Shown piece after piece: positions 27,662 to 35,605 of a stretch of 64,000 nucleotides of DNA. Source of the stretch: Cyclobacterium qasimii M12-11B. Lineage in GTDB: Bacteria > Bacteroidota > Bacteroidia > Cytophagales > Cyclobacteriaceae. The notes below the pieces were generated by a model. It searched no databases and was not told the origin of the DNA. It saw only the letters and a list, made by a program, of their open reading frames with translations. The position numbers and the translations under genes are program-made. Location of the stretch: positions 48,870 through 112,869 of the forward strand of contig NZ_ATNM01000107.1 of NCBI RefSeq assembly GCF_000427295.1, given 5' to 3'. Each line of letters begins with the position of its first letter. Positions within the stretch are counted from its first letter, which is position 1.

Positions 27662-29881
27662 TTAAAATTTAAATTCAACCGTTCCTTTTATGAAAAAGGG
27701 AGTCCCCGGAGTAAAATGTAATTCCTCTACGGGAATTGTTTCATTTTGCAACCTTGATTCAGTAGCAAATTGGGTCTCATTCCATTCGGTGTTTAAAAGG
27801 TTTTGAACTTGTATTCCAAAATTTAATTTTTTCAATTTGTAACCTACGTTTAGGTCTACCACTGTATAGCCTTCAGCAATAATCGAATTGTCTTCATTGG
27901 CAGGCCTGTTTTTGATATGGCGCACATTTGCCCCACCATAAATACCCGATTTGTGTAGCGCATTTAGTCCACTTTCTAAAATAAAATCTGGCGCCAAAGG
28001 AATATAATCATTTCCGCTTTCCTCTTCAATTGACCTGGCATGTGTGTAATTGGTATCAAAATTCCAAAATAACCATTTTAGAGGCTGATAGCGGAGACTT
28101 AAGTCTATTCCTTGTCTTCGGGTTTTGCCACTAGGCTCCACAATGCCAGCATCTCCTACATAGGCAAATTCTTGTTCTAAGAACAAATACCAGTAAGCCG
28201 TATTTACAAGCAACTTAGGAACAGGTTTCCATACAAAGCCAGCATCCAGTCCATATGCTGCAGGAAGGGTTTCCTTTCCACTTTGAGAAAGAATTACCCG
28301 CGTATCATTGGAATGAAAACCTTTACCTCCTTTTAAATAGACTTGAAGATTTTGAGTGTAATCATATAAAATATTCAACTTTGGACTAACAATTGTTTTT
28401 GATGAAGTTTGAGTTTCGTAATCAACCTGCAAAGCATCATTGTATTGGAAATCAAAATAATCAACCCGAATGGAGGGGTTAAATGTCCACTTTTTATAAT
28501 AAAAGTTAGCGTTTAGGTAAGAACCGAGATTGGTTTCATTAATATCTCCCAGTTGTAGGTATGAAAGGGTCTGTCTCCGATTTAATGTATGGGATAAGGC
28601 ATTGCCATTGCTTTGGTCATTTCTCAAATTAACACCAGCCTGAACAGTGGCTTCAATTTTATTTATAAAAAACGATCGATAGTACTCAGTGTTTAATCCA
28701 TAGATATTGCGACTTTCTTCTTGTTTGATTTGATCGCCATTTACTTCGTCTTCAAGAAAAAACGTGAAATTGGAATACAATTCAAAATCATATTGGCTGT
28801 AAAATACCGTACTTTTTATATAGGATTGTTCGTCTATGAATTTCTCATAATTGACCAAAACATTGGTTCTACTGGTATTGCCTCCTTCGGTATCATCAAT
28901 GGCACCAAAGCGGCTGATCATCCCCATTTCAATCGCTCTTTGTGGGATTTGACCAGATGCGTCCCACTTACTAGACAAATGTGAAAAGGTGATTCCTAAT
29001 TTATCCAAAGGTGTGATATTTCCTGTATACTTGCCAAATAAATTGATCCTATTGAAATTCTGAGGACTTTCAAATGGGCCATCTGTGCTTAAGTATTCCG
29101 TAGCGATGTAGGCGTCATGCTTGTCATTGTTTAAAACATCAAACATACCCAATAAACGGTTGGTGCTAAATTGCCCCTTCTCCATTTTTATTGAACTGTT
29201 ATCCAGGTTGCGTTTGGTTTGGAAATTTACATAACCTGCTGTGGCAAAATTCCCTTTGTCGGCATAATAAGGGCCTTTGCTAAAATCAATTTTGTCTACT
29301 GTTTCGGGAATCACAAAATGCAAATCTGCATAGCCCTGCCCGTGTGCATGTGAAACCATATTGACAGGCAAGCCATCAACTGTGATGGCAATGTCGGTAC
29401 CATGGTCAATATCAAAGCCCCTTAGGAAAATTTGCTCTGCTTTTCCTCCACCAGCATGCTGACCAATAAAAAGTCCTGGGACCTGTCTTAATATGTCTTG
29501 AGATGAACTGACTGGATTGGTCTGCAGATCTATTTTTGTAATTAGGTTTAAGGCGTTTGTTTTTGGGGATATAACTACCCCTTCCAGGGAGATGGATTTC
29601 TCATCTAAGACAATGGTGATAGGGGAGGATAAAGAGCGAATGATTGTATTGTTTAGTTCATAGCCCAAGTGAGACAATTTAAGGGTATCTCCAACAGAAA
29701 TGTTTTGGAGAACAAATTTGCCATTTTCATCACTATGGGTGTGAGTTTTAGTGGACAAGTTCAATATCTGAGCATCGGAAATAAGCTCTTTTTTACTGTT
29801 TATGACCGTTCCTTCTATGGCTTGTCCAAAAAGATTGGTTTGTATTAAGAAGAAAAAAAAGGCAATAAAAATTCTATTCAT
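27662..29881 (-). CDS. TonB-dependent outer membrane receptor
   Basis: A 739-residue receptor with a signal peptide (ends ...NLFGQ, about residue 19), a carboxypeptidase-regulatory-like domain (about 20-95), a plug domain (about 105-225, QDILRQVPGLFIGQHAGGGK and GFDIDHGTDIAITVDGLPV) and a 22-strand barrel ending in an aromatic (VEFKF). The plug has a His-rich VNMVSHAHGQGYADLHF stretch. It pulls a ligand through the outer membrane with TonB energy. There is no SusD partner next door, so it is more likely for a metal chelate or vitamin than for a glycan; this is inference. Confidence 0.92.
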   Translation of the reverse strand: MNRIFIAFFFFLIQTNLFGQAIEGTVINSKKELISDAQILNLSTKTHTHSDENGKFVLQNISVGDTLKLSHLGYELNNTIIRSLSSPITIVLDEKSISLEGVVISPKTNALNLITKIDLQTNPVSSSQDILRQVPGLFIGQHAGGGKAEQIFLRGFDIDHGTDIAITVDGLPVNMVSHAHGQGYADLHFVIPETVDKIDFSKGPYYADKGNFATAGYVNFQTKRNLDNSSIKMEKGQFSTNRLLGMFDVLNNDKHDAYIATEYLSTDGPFESPQNFNRINLFGKYTGNITPLDKLGITFSHLSSKWDASGQIPQRAIEMGMISRFGAIDDTEGGNTSRTNVLVNYEKFIDEQSYIKSTVFYSQYDFELYSNFTFFLEDEVNGDQIKQEESRNIYGLNTEYYRSFFINKIEATVQAGVNLRNDQSNGNALSHTLNRRQTLSYLQLGDINETNLGSYLNANFYYKKWTFNPSIRVDYFDFQYNDALQVDYETQTSSKTIVSPKLNILYDYTQNLQVYLKGGKGFHSNDTRVILSQSGKETLPAAYGLDAGFVWKPVPKLLVNTAYWYLFLEQEFAYVGDAGIVEPSGKTRRQGIDLSLRYQPLKWLFWNFDTNYTHARSIEEESGNDYIPLAPDFILESGLNALHKSGIYGGANVRHIKNRPANEDNSIIAEGYTVVDLNVGYKLKKLNFGIQVQNLLNTEWNETQFATESRLQNETIPVEELHFTPGTPFFIKGTVEFKF

Positions 29882-30150
29882 TTGGCAGTATTTGTTATGG
29901 TTATTGAAATAGGGATTTAAATTTTGATCGAGGTTGTATTTTGTATGATGAACCTGGTAGATTAAGTAATCAATACCAAAAAAAAGCTGATCAGGCCATG
30001 GCGTTCGTTCTTTATCCGGTACTATTAGTTACTGAAACAAAGATAAGCGCATTCCTTTCTTTTTTATGATTTGCAACTAAAATTATCTTATGTTTAAAGT
30101 TGCCGGCAAAAAATAAGTTTCGGGATATGGGTAAGGGCATTGTCTTTCAA

Positions 30151-30185
30151 TGAAATAGGCAATAGAATATCTATTGCCTATTTCA
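30151..30185. other. 15-bp perfect hairpin
   Basis: TGAAATAGGCAATAG and its exact complement are separated by the 5-base loop AATAT. There is no T run on either side. It lies between the TonB receptor start and the rlmF stop and may be an RNA 3'-end structure for rlmF or a mobile-repeat remnant. Confidence 0.6.
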
Positions 30186-30227
30186 AGTACCTAATGACCT
30201 GAGTTCGGCCTAAAATCATGAATAAAT

Positions 30228-30344
30228 CGTCATACCGAGGCTTAGTGAGGACTTTGAGTAGAAAAAGTCGTGGGAATCCCCAGAAAGGGGAGACTGAACA
30301 CCCTTTCCCAACTCAGCATCCCCAAAAAAGGGTTCGCAGTGACG
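30228..30344. repeat. Dispersed intergenic repeat, full copy (family A)
   Basis: It starts CGTCATACCGAGGCTTAG and contains AAAAGTCGTGGGAATCCCC at a fixed distance, then ends TTCGCAGTGACG. CGTCA at the left and TGACG at the right are inverted ends. Its first 53 bases (to 30280) match, at the same spacing, two copies at 44338-44390 and 44692-44744. Confidence 0.65.
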
Positions 30345-30394
30345 ACGTAACCGTTTTTTATGATAGTTTTACATCGAACTGGAGTTAATGGGAT

Positions 30395-31351
30395 TTACCA
30401 TCTTTTTTTGATCCACAATTGTTTTTCATCCTCAGTGAGGAATGTCCAGGCTACTATTCGGCTAGATTTATTATTTGTGCCGAGGGGAATCATTTTTACC
30501 TGATTGGCACCTATTTGTTCTAATAATTTATAGATTTTTTTAAGATTTGATTCCTTAGATACCAATGTTGAAAACCAGTAACAGTTTTTAGAAAACTTTT
30601 TGCTTTCGCTAATCATTTTTTGAATAAACCTGGCTTCACCACCATCAAATATAAGCTCATGGCTTATTCCTGAAAAATTGAGTGTAGGTGTTTTTACTTT
30701 TTTGCCGGATAGATTCTTAATTTTTCTCCGTGTTCCTTTTTGGGCTTCTTCAATCGATGAATGAAAAGGAGGATTACTAATCGTTAAATCGATTCTATCG
30801 TTGGGGTTAATTATGCCTTTAAAAATGGATTCAGGCTCTTTTTGTAAACGACATTCAATTTTACCTTTTAGGGATGAATTTGCTTGTACAATGTGCTGGG
30901 CGGATGCAATTGATTTAGGATCAATATCAGACCCAATAAATTTCCATCCGTAGCTGGTCACTCCAATAATTGGATAAATACAGCTTGCCCCTATGCCGAT
31001 ATCAAGACAAGTAAATTTGTCTCCAGTCGGGATAGTGTTGGCATTGTTTTCAGCTAATATATCAGCTATATAATGAAGGTAATCTGCTCTTCCAGGAATT
31101 GGAGGGCATAAATTTTCCGTAGGAAATTCCCAGTGTTTTATCCCGTAATAATGATGGAGAATTGCTTGATTTAAAAGTCTTACAGCAACTGGGTTTGTAA
31201 AATCAATAGAGGCTTCTCCAGATTTGCTGGGTCTTATGTGATTTTTCAATTCCGGGAGAGCGGCTGATAAGGCACTCAAATCATATTTTTCTCGGTTCTT
31301 GTTACGAGAATGTAGCCTTTCTTTCTCTTGTTTTGGTTTTTCTGAAGACAT
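30395..31351 (-). CDS. rlmF: 23S rRNA (adenine(1618)-N6)-methyltransferase
   Basis: A 318-residue RNA methyltransferase. It shows the RlmF N-terminal pattern (KNREKYDLSALSAALPELK, DFTNPVAVRLLNQAILHHYY), a SAM-binding DIGIGASCIYP (117-127), GSDIDPKSIASA, and the N6-adenine catalytic motif NPPFHSS (193-199). It methylates A1618 of 23S rRNA. It is 3 bases downstream of trmL on the same strand and probably cotranscribed. Confidence 0.95.
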   Translation of the reverse strand: MSSEKPKQEKERLHSRNKNREKYDLSALSAALPELKNHIRPSKSGEASIDFTNPVAVRLLNQAILHHYYGIKHWEFPTENLCPPIPGRADYLHYIADILAENNANTIPTGDKFTCLDIGIGASCIYPIIGVTSYGWKFIGSDIDPKSIASAQHIVQANSSLKGKIECRLQKEPESIFKGIINPNDRIDLTISNPPFHSSIEEAQKGTRRKIKNLSGKKVKTPTLNFSGISHELIFDGGEARFIQKMISESKKFSKNCYWFSTLVSKESNLKKIYKLLEQIGANQVKMIPLGTNNKSSRIVAWTFLTEDEKQLWIKKRW

Positions 31352-31354
31352 GTT

Positions 31355-31813
31355 TTATTGTGTTTTTATGTTTCTTATACCTTCATATACAACAATAGCT
31401 ACTGCGTTAGCCAAGTTTAAACTTCGGATATGAGGACTGTAAATAGGGATATTATAAACCAAATCAAGGTTTTCGGCTACTATACTTTCGGGTAAACCGG
31501 TGGATTCTTTACCGAATACAAGAAACATGTCCTCTTTATAATCGATTGAACAGTAATCTTGTGTTCCATGACTTGAGAAATAGGCAAATTGTTTGCCTTT
31601 GTTTTTTGCATAAAAGTCGTCAATACTCTCATAAATAAAGAGTGAGATATGCTTCCAATAATCCAAACCAGCTCTTTTTAATCGTTTGTCACTTAATTCA
31701 AATCCAAAGGGTTTTACAAGGTGTAAGGTTGATCCGGAGCCTAAACTCAATCGGCCAATATTTCCTGTATTCGTGGGTATCTCTGGTTCAATTAATACAA
31801 TATTTAATCCCAT
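31355..31813 (-). CDS. trmL: tRNA (cytidine(34)-2'-O)-methyltransferase
   Basis: A 152-residue SPOUT (knotted) methyltransferase. The N-terminal PEIPTNTGNIGRL, the middle LVFGKESTGLPES (98-110) and the C-terminal IPIYSPHIRSLNLANAVAIVVYE (122-144) are the three standard motifs. It methylates the ribose of the wobble base in leucine tRNAs. It leads a two-gene operon with rlmF. Confidence 0.94.
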   Translation of the reverse strand: MGLNIVLIEPEIPTNTGNIGRLSLGSGSTLHLVKPFGFELSDKRLKRAGLDYWKHISLFIYESIDDFYAKNKGKQFAYFSSHGTQDYCSIDYKEDMFLVFGKESTGLPESIVAENLDLVYNIPIYSPHIRSLNLANAVAIVVYEGIRNIKTQ

Positions 31814-32015
31814 TATTTTTAGTTAAACTATTTCAAGGTTATGAGGTATACAGCTGCCGTTGGAGAATGACTTTCAATTTTTTATTTAGCTGGGCAGGTA
31901 CCATGAATAAATAACTTCATCCATCAAAAGTAGGGCTATCGTTTCTATTAAACGTTTAAAACTATAAAAAAACAAGGCAGCTATGGAAATGTAAATGAGC
32001 ATTCAACAAGCTTGG

Positions 32016-32405
32016 TTAAATATTTAACCGTTCCAGAATTTGCACTATTTCAACCACCTGGTTTATTTCTAAATGTAAAGGGTTATTGCCTTTGTGTTTA
32101 AGCACTATAGCATTTTCTGTTTCATTGAATTCAATGGTCAATAGGGAAGAATCAATTTCCCAACTGAAGGTATTTTGATTTTCTATGTACAATTGCTTTA
32201 CGTAGGGTGTTTTTGTGTAATTTTCGTCCTCCCAGATTTGCTGCGAAAGCCTTGTTAACAGTTGAATGAGATCTTGGGTATCAGTAAGAGCCAATTGGCA
32301 ATGATCTCCATTTTCATAATCTAATTGCAAGCTTATTCTGTATTCATTGCTTTGAATGACAATGTTTCCTTTCTTAAGGAACAAATTAAAAAGTTGGTTT
32401 TCCAT
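32016..32405 (-). CDS. Hypothetical protein
   Basis: A 129-residue protein, probably cytoplasmic, with no signal peptide or membrane helix. It has three beta-like stretches (EYRISLQLDYENGDHCQLAL, TFSWEIDSSLLTIEFNET, NAIVLKHKGNNPLHLEI) and ends with a helical VEIVQILERLNI. I recognise no family. Its start codon abuts the stop of the PTH2-like gene, so translation is probably coupled and they may act together. Confidence 0.6.
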   Translation of the reverse strand: MENQLFNLFLKKGNIVIQSNEYRISLQLDYENGDHCQLALTDTQDLIQLLTRLSQQIWEDENYTKTPYVKQLYIENQNTFSWEIDSSLLTIEFNETENAIVLKHKGNNPLHLEINQVVEIVQILERLNI

Positions 32406-32723
32406 TTATTCAATGCCTTGAGGCGTCCACATTTTTAAAAACTTGAATTTTTTAGGGTATTCTTCTCTTGGGCAAAAGGCCAGACAAACCTCCTTGTCGT
32501 TCAGCCTGGATTCTGTCAACAAGATGTTTTCGGATTCAGATTTAAGGTTGTTAAATGCAACCTCATCCACTATACAAACCACCTTTTTGAAAATCCCATT
32601 GATCCATTGTTTCATTTGCTCATTATCCTCAAATTTTCTATAACAGGCCAAGGAGGCATGAGCTGTAATGACAGGGATTAACTTATCTGGAATGTTGTCT
32701 TTTACGACAATATACATTTTCAT
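32406..32723 (-). CDS. PTH2-like peptidyl-tRNA hydrolase-fold protein
   Basis: A 105-residue protein resembling the PTH2 fold: it starts KMYIVVKDNIPDKLIPVITAHASLACYRKF, like the usual opening of PTH2 enzymes, then has MKQWINGIFKKVVCIVDE. The later pattern that normally supplies the Asp and Thr of the active site is not clear here (it has LTESRLNDKEVCLAFCP), so catalytic function is uncertain. It may be a binding protein that kept the fold. It is upstream of a hypothetical gene with no gap. Confidence 0.7.
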   Translation of the reverse strand: MKMYIVVKDNIPDKLIPVITAHASLACYRKFEDNEQMKQWINGIFKKVVCIVDEVAFNNLKSESENILLTESRLNDKEVCLAFCPREEYPKKFKFLKMWTPQGIE

Positions 32724-33010
32724 AAATTGAATGTCTAAGGTGGTTATAGCTTGATTATTAGGGGAATGTGTTATGGATTAAGTGCTGTCTTGTGAATCGT
32801 TTAGTAAATTTATTTTAAAATAAGAATAAAAGTTTGATTGAAACTTGTTCAATTCTGATTCATAGTATTTAAATAGTATTGTTGTACAGCGAACCTGGAG
32901 TATGTTGTTAATTTAAAATCCTTATAATTATAGACTGTGGTTGTTTTATGGATGCTCAAGATCGATTAAAAATTCATTGAGATTTGGTTCAAAAGTATAA
33001 ATCCCCTCTG

Positions 33011-33457
33011 CTATTCTACTTTTAACTGCTCAATTGCATAGTACAAACGATTCTGTGCTCCTTCCTGGGAACCGAATATGGTACGAGACAGTTTACCGTC
33101 TTTTGTGATTAAAACCCATTGAGGGGTGCCGGAAGAGTCAAATTGATCATAAACAGTTCTTCCATTGTCTAAAAAAATAGGAAAGGGAAGTTCATCAATT
33201 GTAAAAATGCTTTTTATATCGCTTTCAGTCACTTGGATGGCATTGAAGCTCGTATGAATGCCTACAACTTGTATCTCCTCATTTTCTTTTTGCAATTCAT
33301 AGGCCAAAGGAATTGCTCTACCGGTACAGCCCAAACATTGGTTGTTATAGATAATGAGCAACAGTGGTTTGCCTTTGTATTCTTTTACGAGGTCAATAGA
33401 TTTATTATTGAAGTCTCGGACTAGAATTGATTCAACTAAGTCATTTTCCCTTGTCAT
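33011..33457 (-). CDS. Thioredoxin-like (TlpA/redoxin-type) protein
   Basis: A 148-residue thioredoxin-fold protein. The redox site is NNQCLGCTGRA (Cys41, Cys44), with a following HTSFNAIQVTE and a PQWVLITKDGKL segment that matches the cis-Pro loop. No signal peptide is seen in the chosen start, so it is probably cytoplasmic. It sits 8 bases after an unknown 197-residue gene, in a three-gene operon with a sialidase-like protein. Confidence 0.82.
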   Translation of the reverse strand: MTRENDLVESILVRDFNNKSIDLVKEYKGKPLLLIIYNNQCLGCTGRAIPLAYELQKENEEIQVVGIHTSFNAIQVTESDIKSIFTIDELPFPIFLDNGRTVYDQFDSSGTPQWVLITKDGKLSRTIFGSQEGAQNRLYYAIEQLKVE

Positions 33458-33465
33458 GATATCCT

Positions 33466-34059
33466 TTAAGTTTCATTTCTTTTTCTTTCGATGTACGCTG
33501 TGGTTTTTTCTGGTAAATCAATGGCATCGTATTCGAAGTCAGTTACCCATTCAAAATCGAAGATAGTAAACCCATCAAAGCATTCACTAGGCACCAAATC
33601 AAAAGCTTTCAATACCATTAAGAATCGATCGATACCACCATAGGGAAAATTATCAGTAGAATACTCAATGACCCCAAAATTTTCATTTTGCTTTTCAAGC
33701 CTGGTCAAGTATACTTCAAAATCATATTCTAAATAATTAAATATTGAAAGCGTTTCTTGTACACCAAGTACTCCCAATTTTTCATTGTCCACTCCCAGGT
33801 ATCTTTCTAAAAATGCATTGGCATAGCCAGGCATTAAAGACTGGTATCTTTCTTGTGCGGGATCTTCATCCAATGATGCAATTAATTTTTCATAGGCTTC
33901 ATCTGTCTCTTCTTTTGATAAGTTTTCCCAATCAACGAGGGTAGGCTCTTTTTCCTCGAACCTGAAACCAGGTTGTCTTACCATATCCATATGTTCATAC
34001 AGCTTTTTAAAATCTTCAAACTTTGTAGGAGATTGTATATTGAATCTGATGAATAACAT
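33466..34059 (-). CDS. Hypothetical acidic protein
   Basis: A 197-residue acidic protein with no signal peptide or membrane segment and no recognised motif. It has a helical middle (SKEETDEAYEKLIASLDEDPAQERYQ, 50-75) and an aromatic end (GFTIFDFEWVTDFEYDAIDL). It is the second gene of an operon: 12 bases after the sialidase-like gene and 8 bases before the thioredoxin-like gene. I cannot assign a role. Confidence 0.6.
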   Translation of the reverse strand: MLFIRFNIQSPTKFEDFKKLYEHMDMVRQPGFRFEEKEPTLVDWENLSKEETDEAYEKLIASLDEDPAQERYQSLMPGYANAFLERYLGVDNEKLGVLGVQETLSIFNYLEYDFEVYLTRLEKQNENFGVIEYSTDNFPYGGIDRFLMVLKAFDLVPSECFDGFTIFDFEWVTDFEYDAIDLPEKTTAYIERKRNET

Positions 34060-34071
34060 TATTTAATACTT

Positions 34072-35247
34072 TTATGGTGTAGTGATCATTTCGAGGGGAA
34101 TAATTGCCAATTCTGCACTGTTGTTGTTCCATGAAGCCCTGCCTTCGCTAATGGGCCTGCCAACCTTTCCGCCGCTATTTGAATACCCTACATAAAGTTT
34201 TCCTTGGTATTCCACGGCGTGAGGATAGGCCAATGCAGCTTTTGGATGAGATTCTCCCGGTCCTTCAGGAAATACGGCATGGCGGATTATAAAAACTTTT
34301 GAAAAGACCATTTCTCCTGGTCGACTAAGAGCGATAGTAAGGGTGTTTCTTGAATTGTTGACGCCTTTAAAAGTGGCACCTATTAAATAATACTCACCAG
34401 TACTCAATTGGCCTGTATATGGTTTTGAAGTCGTCATGTCCAGGTTACTAGGTGCAAGTGATGTCCAGGTACGGCCAAAATCTTTACTTTTAGAAGCAAG
34501 TGCGATGGGTTCTGCTCCCCAACGAGCTACGTTATTTATTTCTGAACTGTCAATCATTATTGAGCTTTCGCCCCAGACACTTTCTATTTTCATAGGGATA
34601 ACAACCACGTCCCATTTGGTGAAATTATCTCCTTGACTAATGGCTACAGCAGGTGGATTGTTGCCACTGCCAGTTTCATTTACCTGGAAGCCCGACATTA
34701 TCCAATTGCCATTCTCCATTTTTTCAGGAGCGGCAAGTGGCCAAAAATTATTTCTTGCGACAATTCCTTGGTCCTCCCAATAGTTTGTGTTTTCATCCAA
34801 TTTGTATGCACGAACGCGAAGGTTTTCCATGATGCCATCGTATTCCCCCATGAAAGCCCATAATTCGCCTTCATAGGATAGAAATTCGCCATGACTAACC
34901 GCTACTTTTCCGCCTCCCCCTATGTTTTTTACGGGTCCCCAGGTTTTGCCTCCATCCTCACTGACACGGTAATTGGCTTCTTCTGTTACTGTGTTTTCAC
35001 CATTCTTATTGTGGCCAAATGAAGCGTAAAGTTTGTCCTTGTGCCAGATTAATGCAACTCCGTGTAAAAACCTGTAACCATCTTTGTCAAATTCAAAGGG
35101 TTTTATTACCGAAAATTCAACGTTTTCAACTTTAGGGATTTCTTTTATTTCAGGCAATTTTTGATTGGAATCCCATAATGGGAAAAGATCCTGTGCACAC
35201 AATGGCAAGGCACATAAGACCGCAACCAATAATAGTAAACTTTTCAT
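34072..35247 (-). CDS. Sialidase-like exported beta-propeller protein
   Basis: A 391-residue protein with a signal peptide (ALPLCAQ, about residue 19). The rest is a six-bladed sialidase-type propeller with Asp-box motifs: VSEDGGKTWGP (about 91) and SKDFGRTWTSL (about 264). Bacteroidota proteins of this family include sialidases and other exo-glycosidases or glycan lyases, so the exact substrate is unclear. It starts a three-gene operon with an unknown and a thioredoxin-like gene. Confidence 0.78.
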   Translation of the reverse strand: MKSLLLLVAVLCALPLCAQDLFPLWDSNQKLPEIKEIPKVENVEFSVIKPFEFDKDGYRFLHGVALIWHKDKLYASFGHNKNGENTVTEEANYRVSEDGGKTWGPVKNIGGGGKVAVSHGEFLSYEGELWAFMGEYDGIMENLRVRAYKLDENTNYWEDQGIVARNNFWPLAAPEKMENGNWIMSGFQVNETGSGNNPPAVAISQGDNFTKWDVVVIPMKIESVWGESSIMIDSSEINNVARWGAEPIALASKSKDFGRTWTSLAPSNLDMTTSKPYTGQLSTGEYYLIGATFKGVNNSRNTLTIALSRPGEMVFSKVFIIRHAVFPEGPGESHPKAALAYPHAVEYQGKLYVGYSNSGGKVGRPISEGRASWNNNSAELAIIPLEMITTP

Positions 35248-35605
35248 TTAGGTGTTTTTTTGATGCTAATCGCTAAAAATAATAGATGCTGTTACAGATT
35301 TCGAAACCCCAAAATTGCGTGTGCATGGTCTCTACTGTTGGCAAGTCCTAAATTAATAAAAGATTACTTATTAGAGACAATATCTGTGGAATTTTTGAGT
35401 AAGTGATCATTGTTCCTACAGTCTAAAAAGGAAATGGAGTTGATTTTGTCAGCATTTTTGGAAAAACAGATGGAAATGGTCTCTCAAAACTTGAAATTGT
35501 CCCTTCCTTCACAAGCTCAACAACTGTATTTTAAATTATGGTCTTTAGGCCTCCTGAAGTACTATCCAAATAAGTACTTTTCAATTTTAATGATAAAATT
35601 GCCTT
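35248..35605. other. Intergenic region with one weak inverted repeat
   Basis: These 358 bases hold no credible gene. AAGTACT at 35557-35563 and AGTACTT at 35573-35579 make a 7-bp hairpin, possibly near the end of the leftward beta-helix protein gene; it has no T run in that direction. Confidence 0.5.

Larger units (their letters stand above)
29882..30394. other. Intergenic region with hairpin and dispersed repeat
   Basis: These 513 bases contain no gene. They hold a 15-bp perfect hairpin (30151-30185) and one full copy of a dispersed repeat element (30228-30344). The TonB receptor promoter should be near 29900-30060. Confidence 0.6.
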
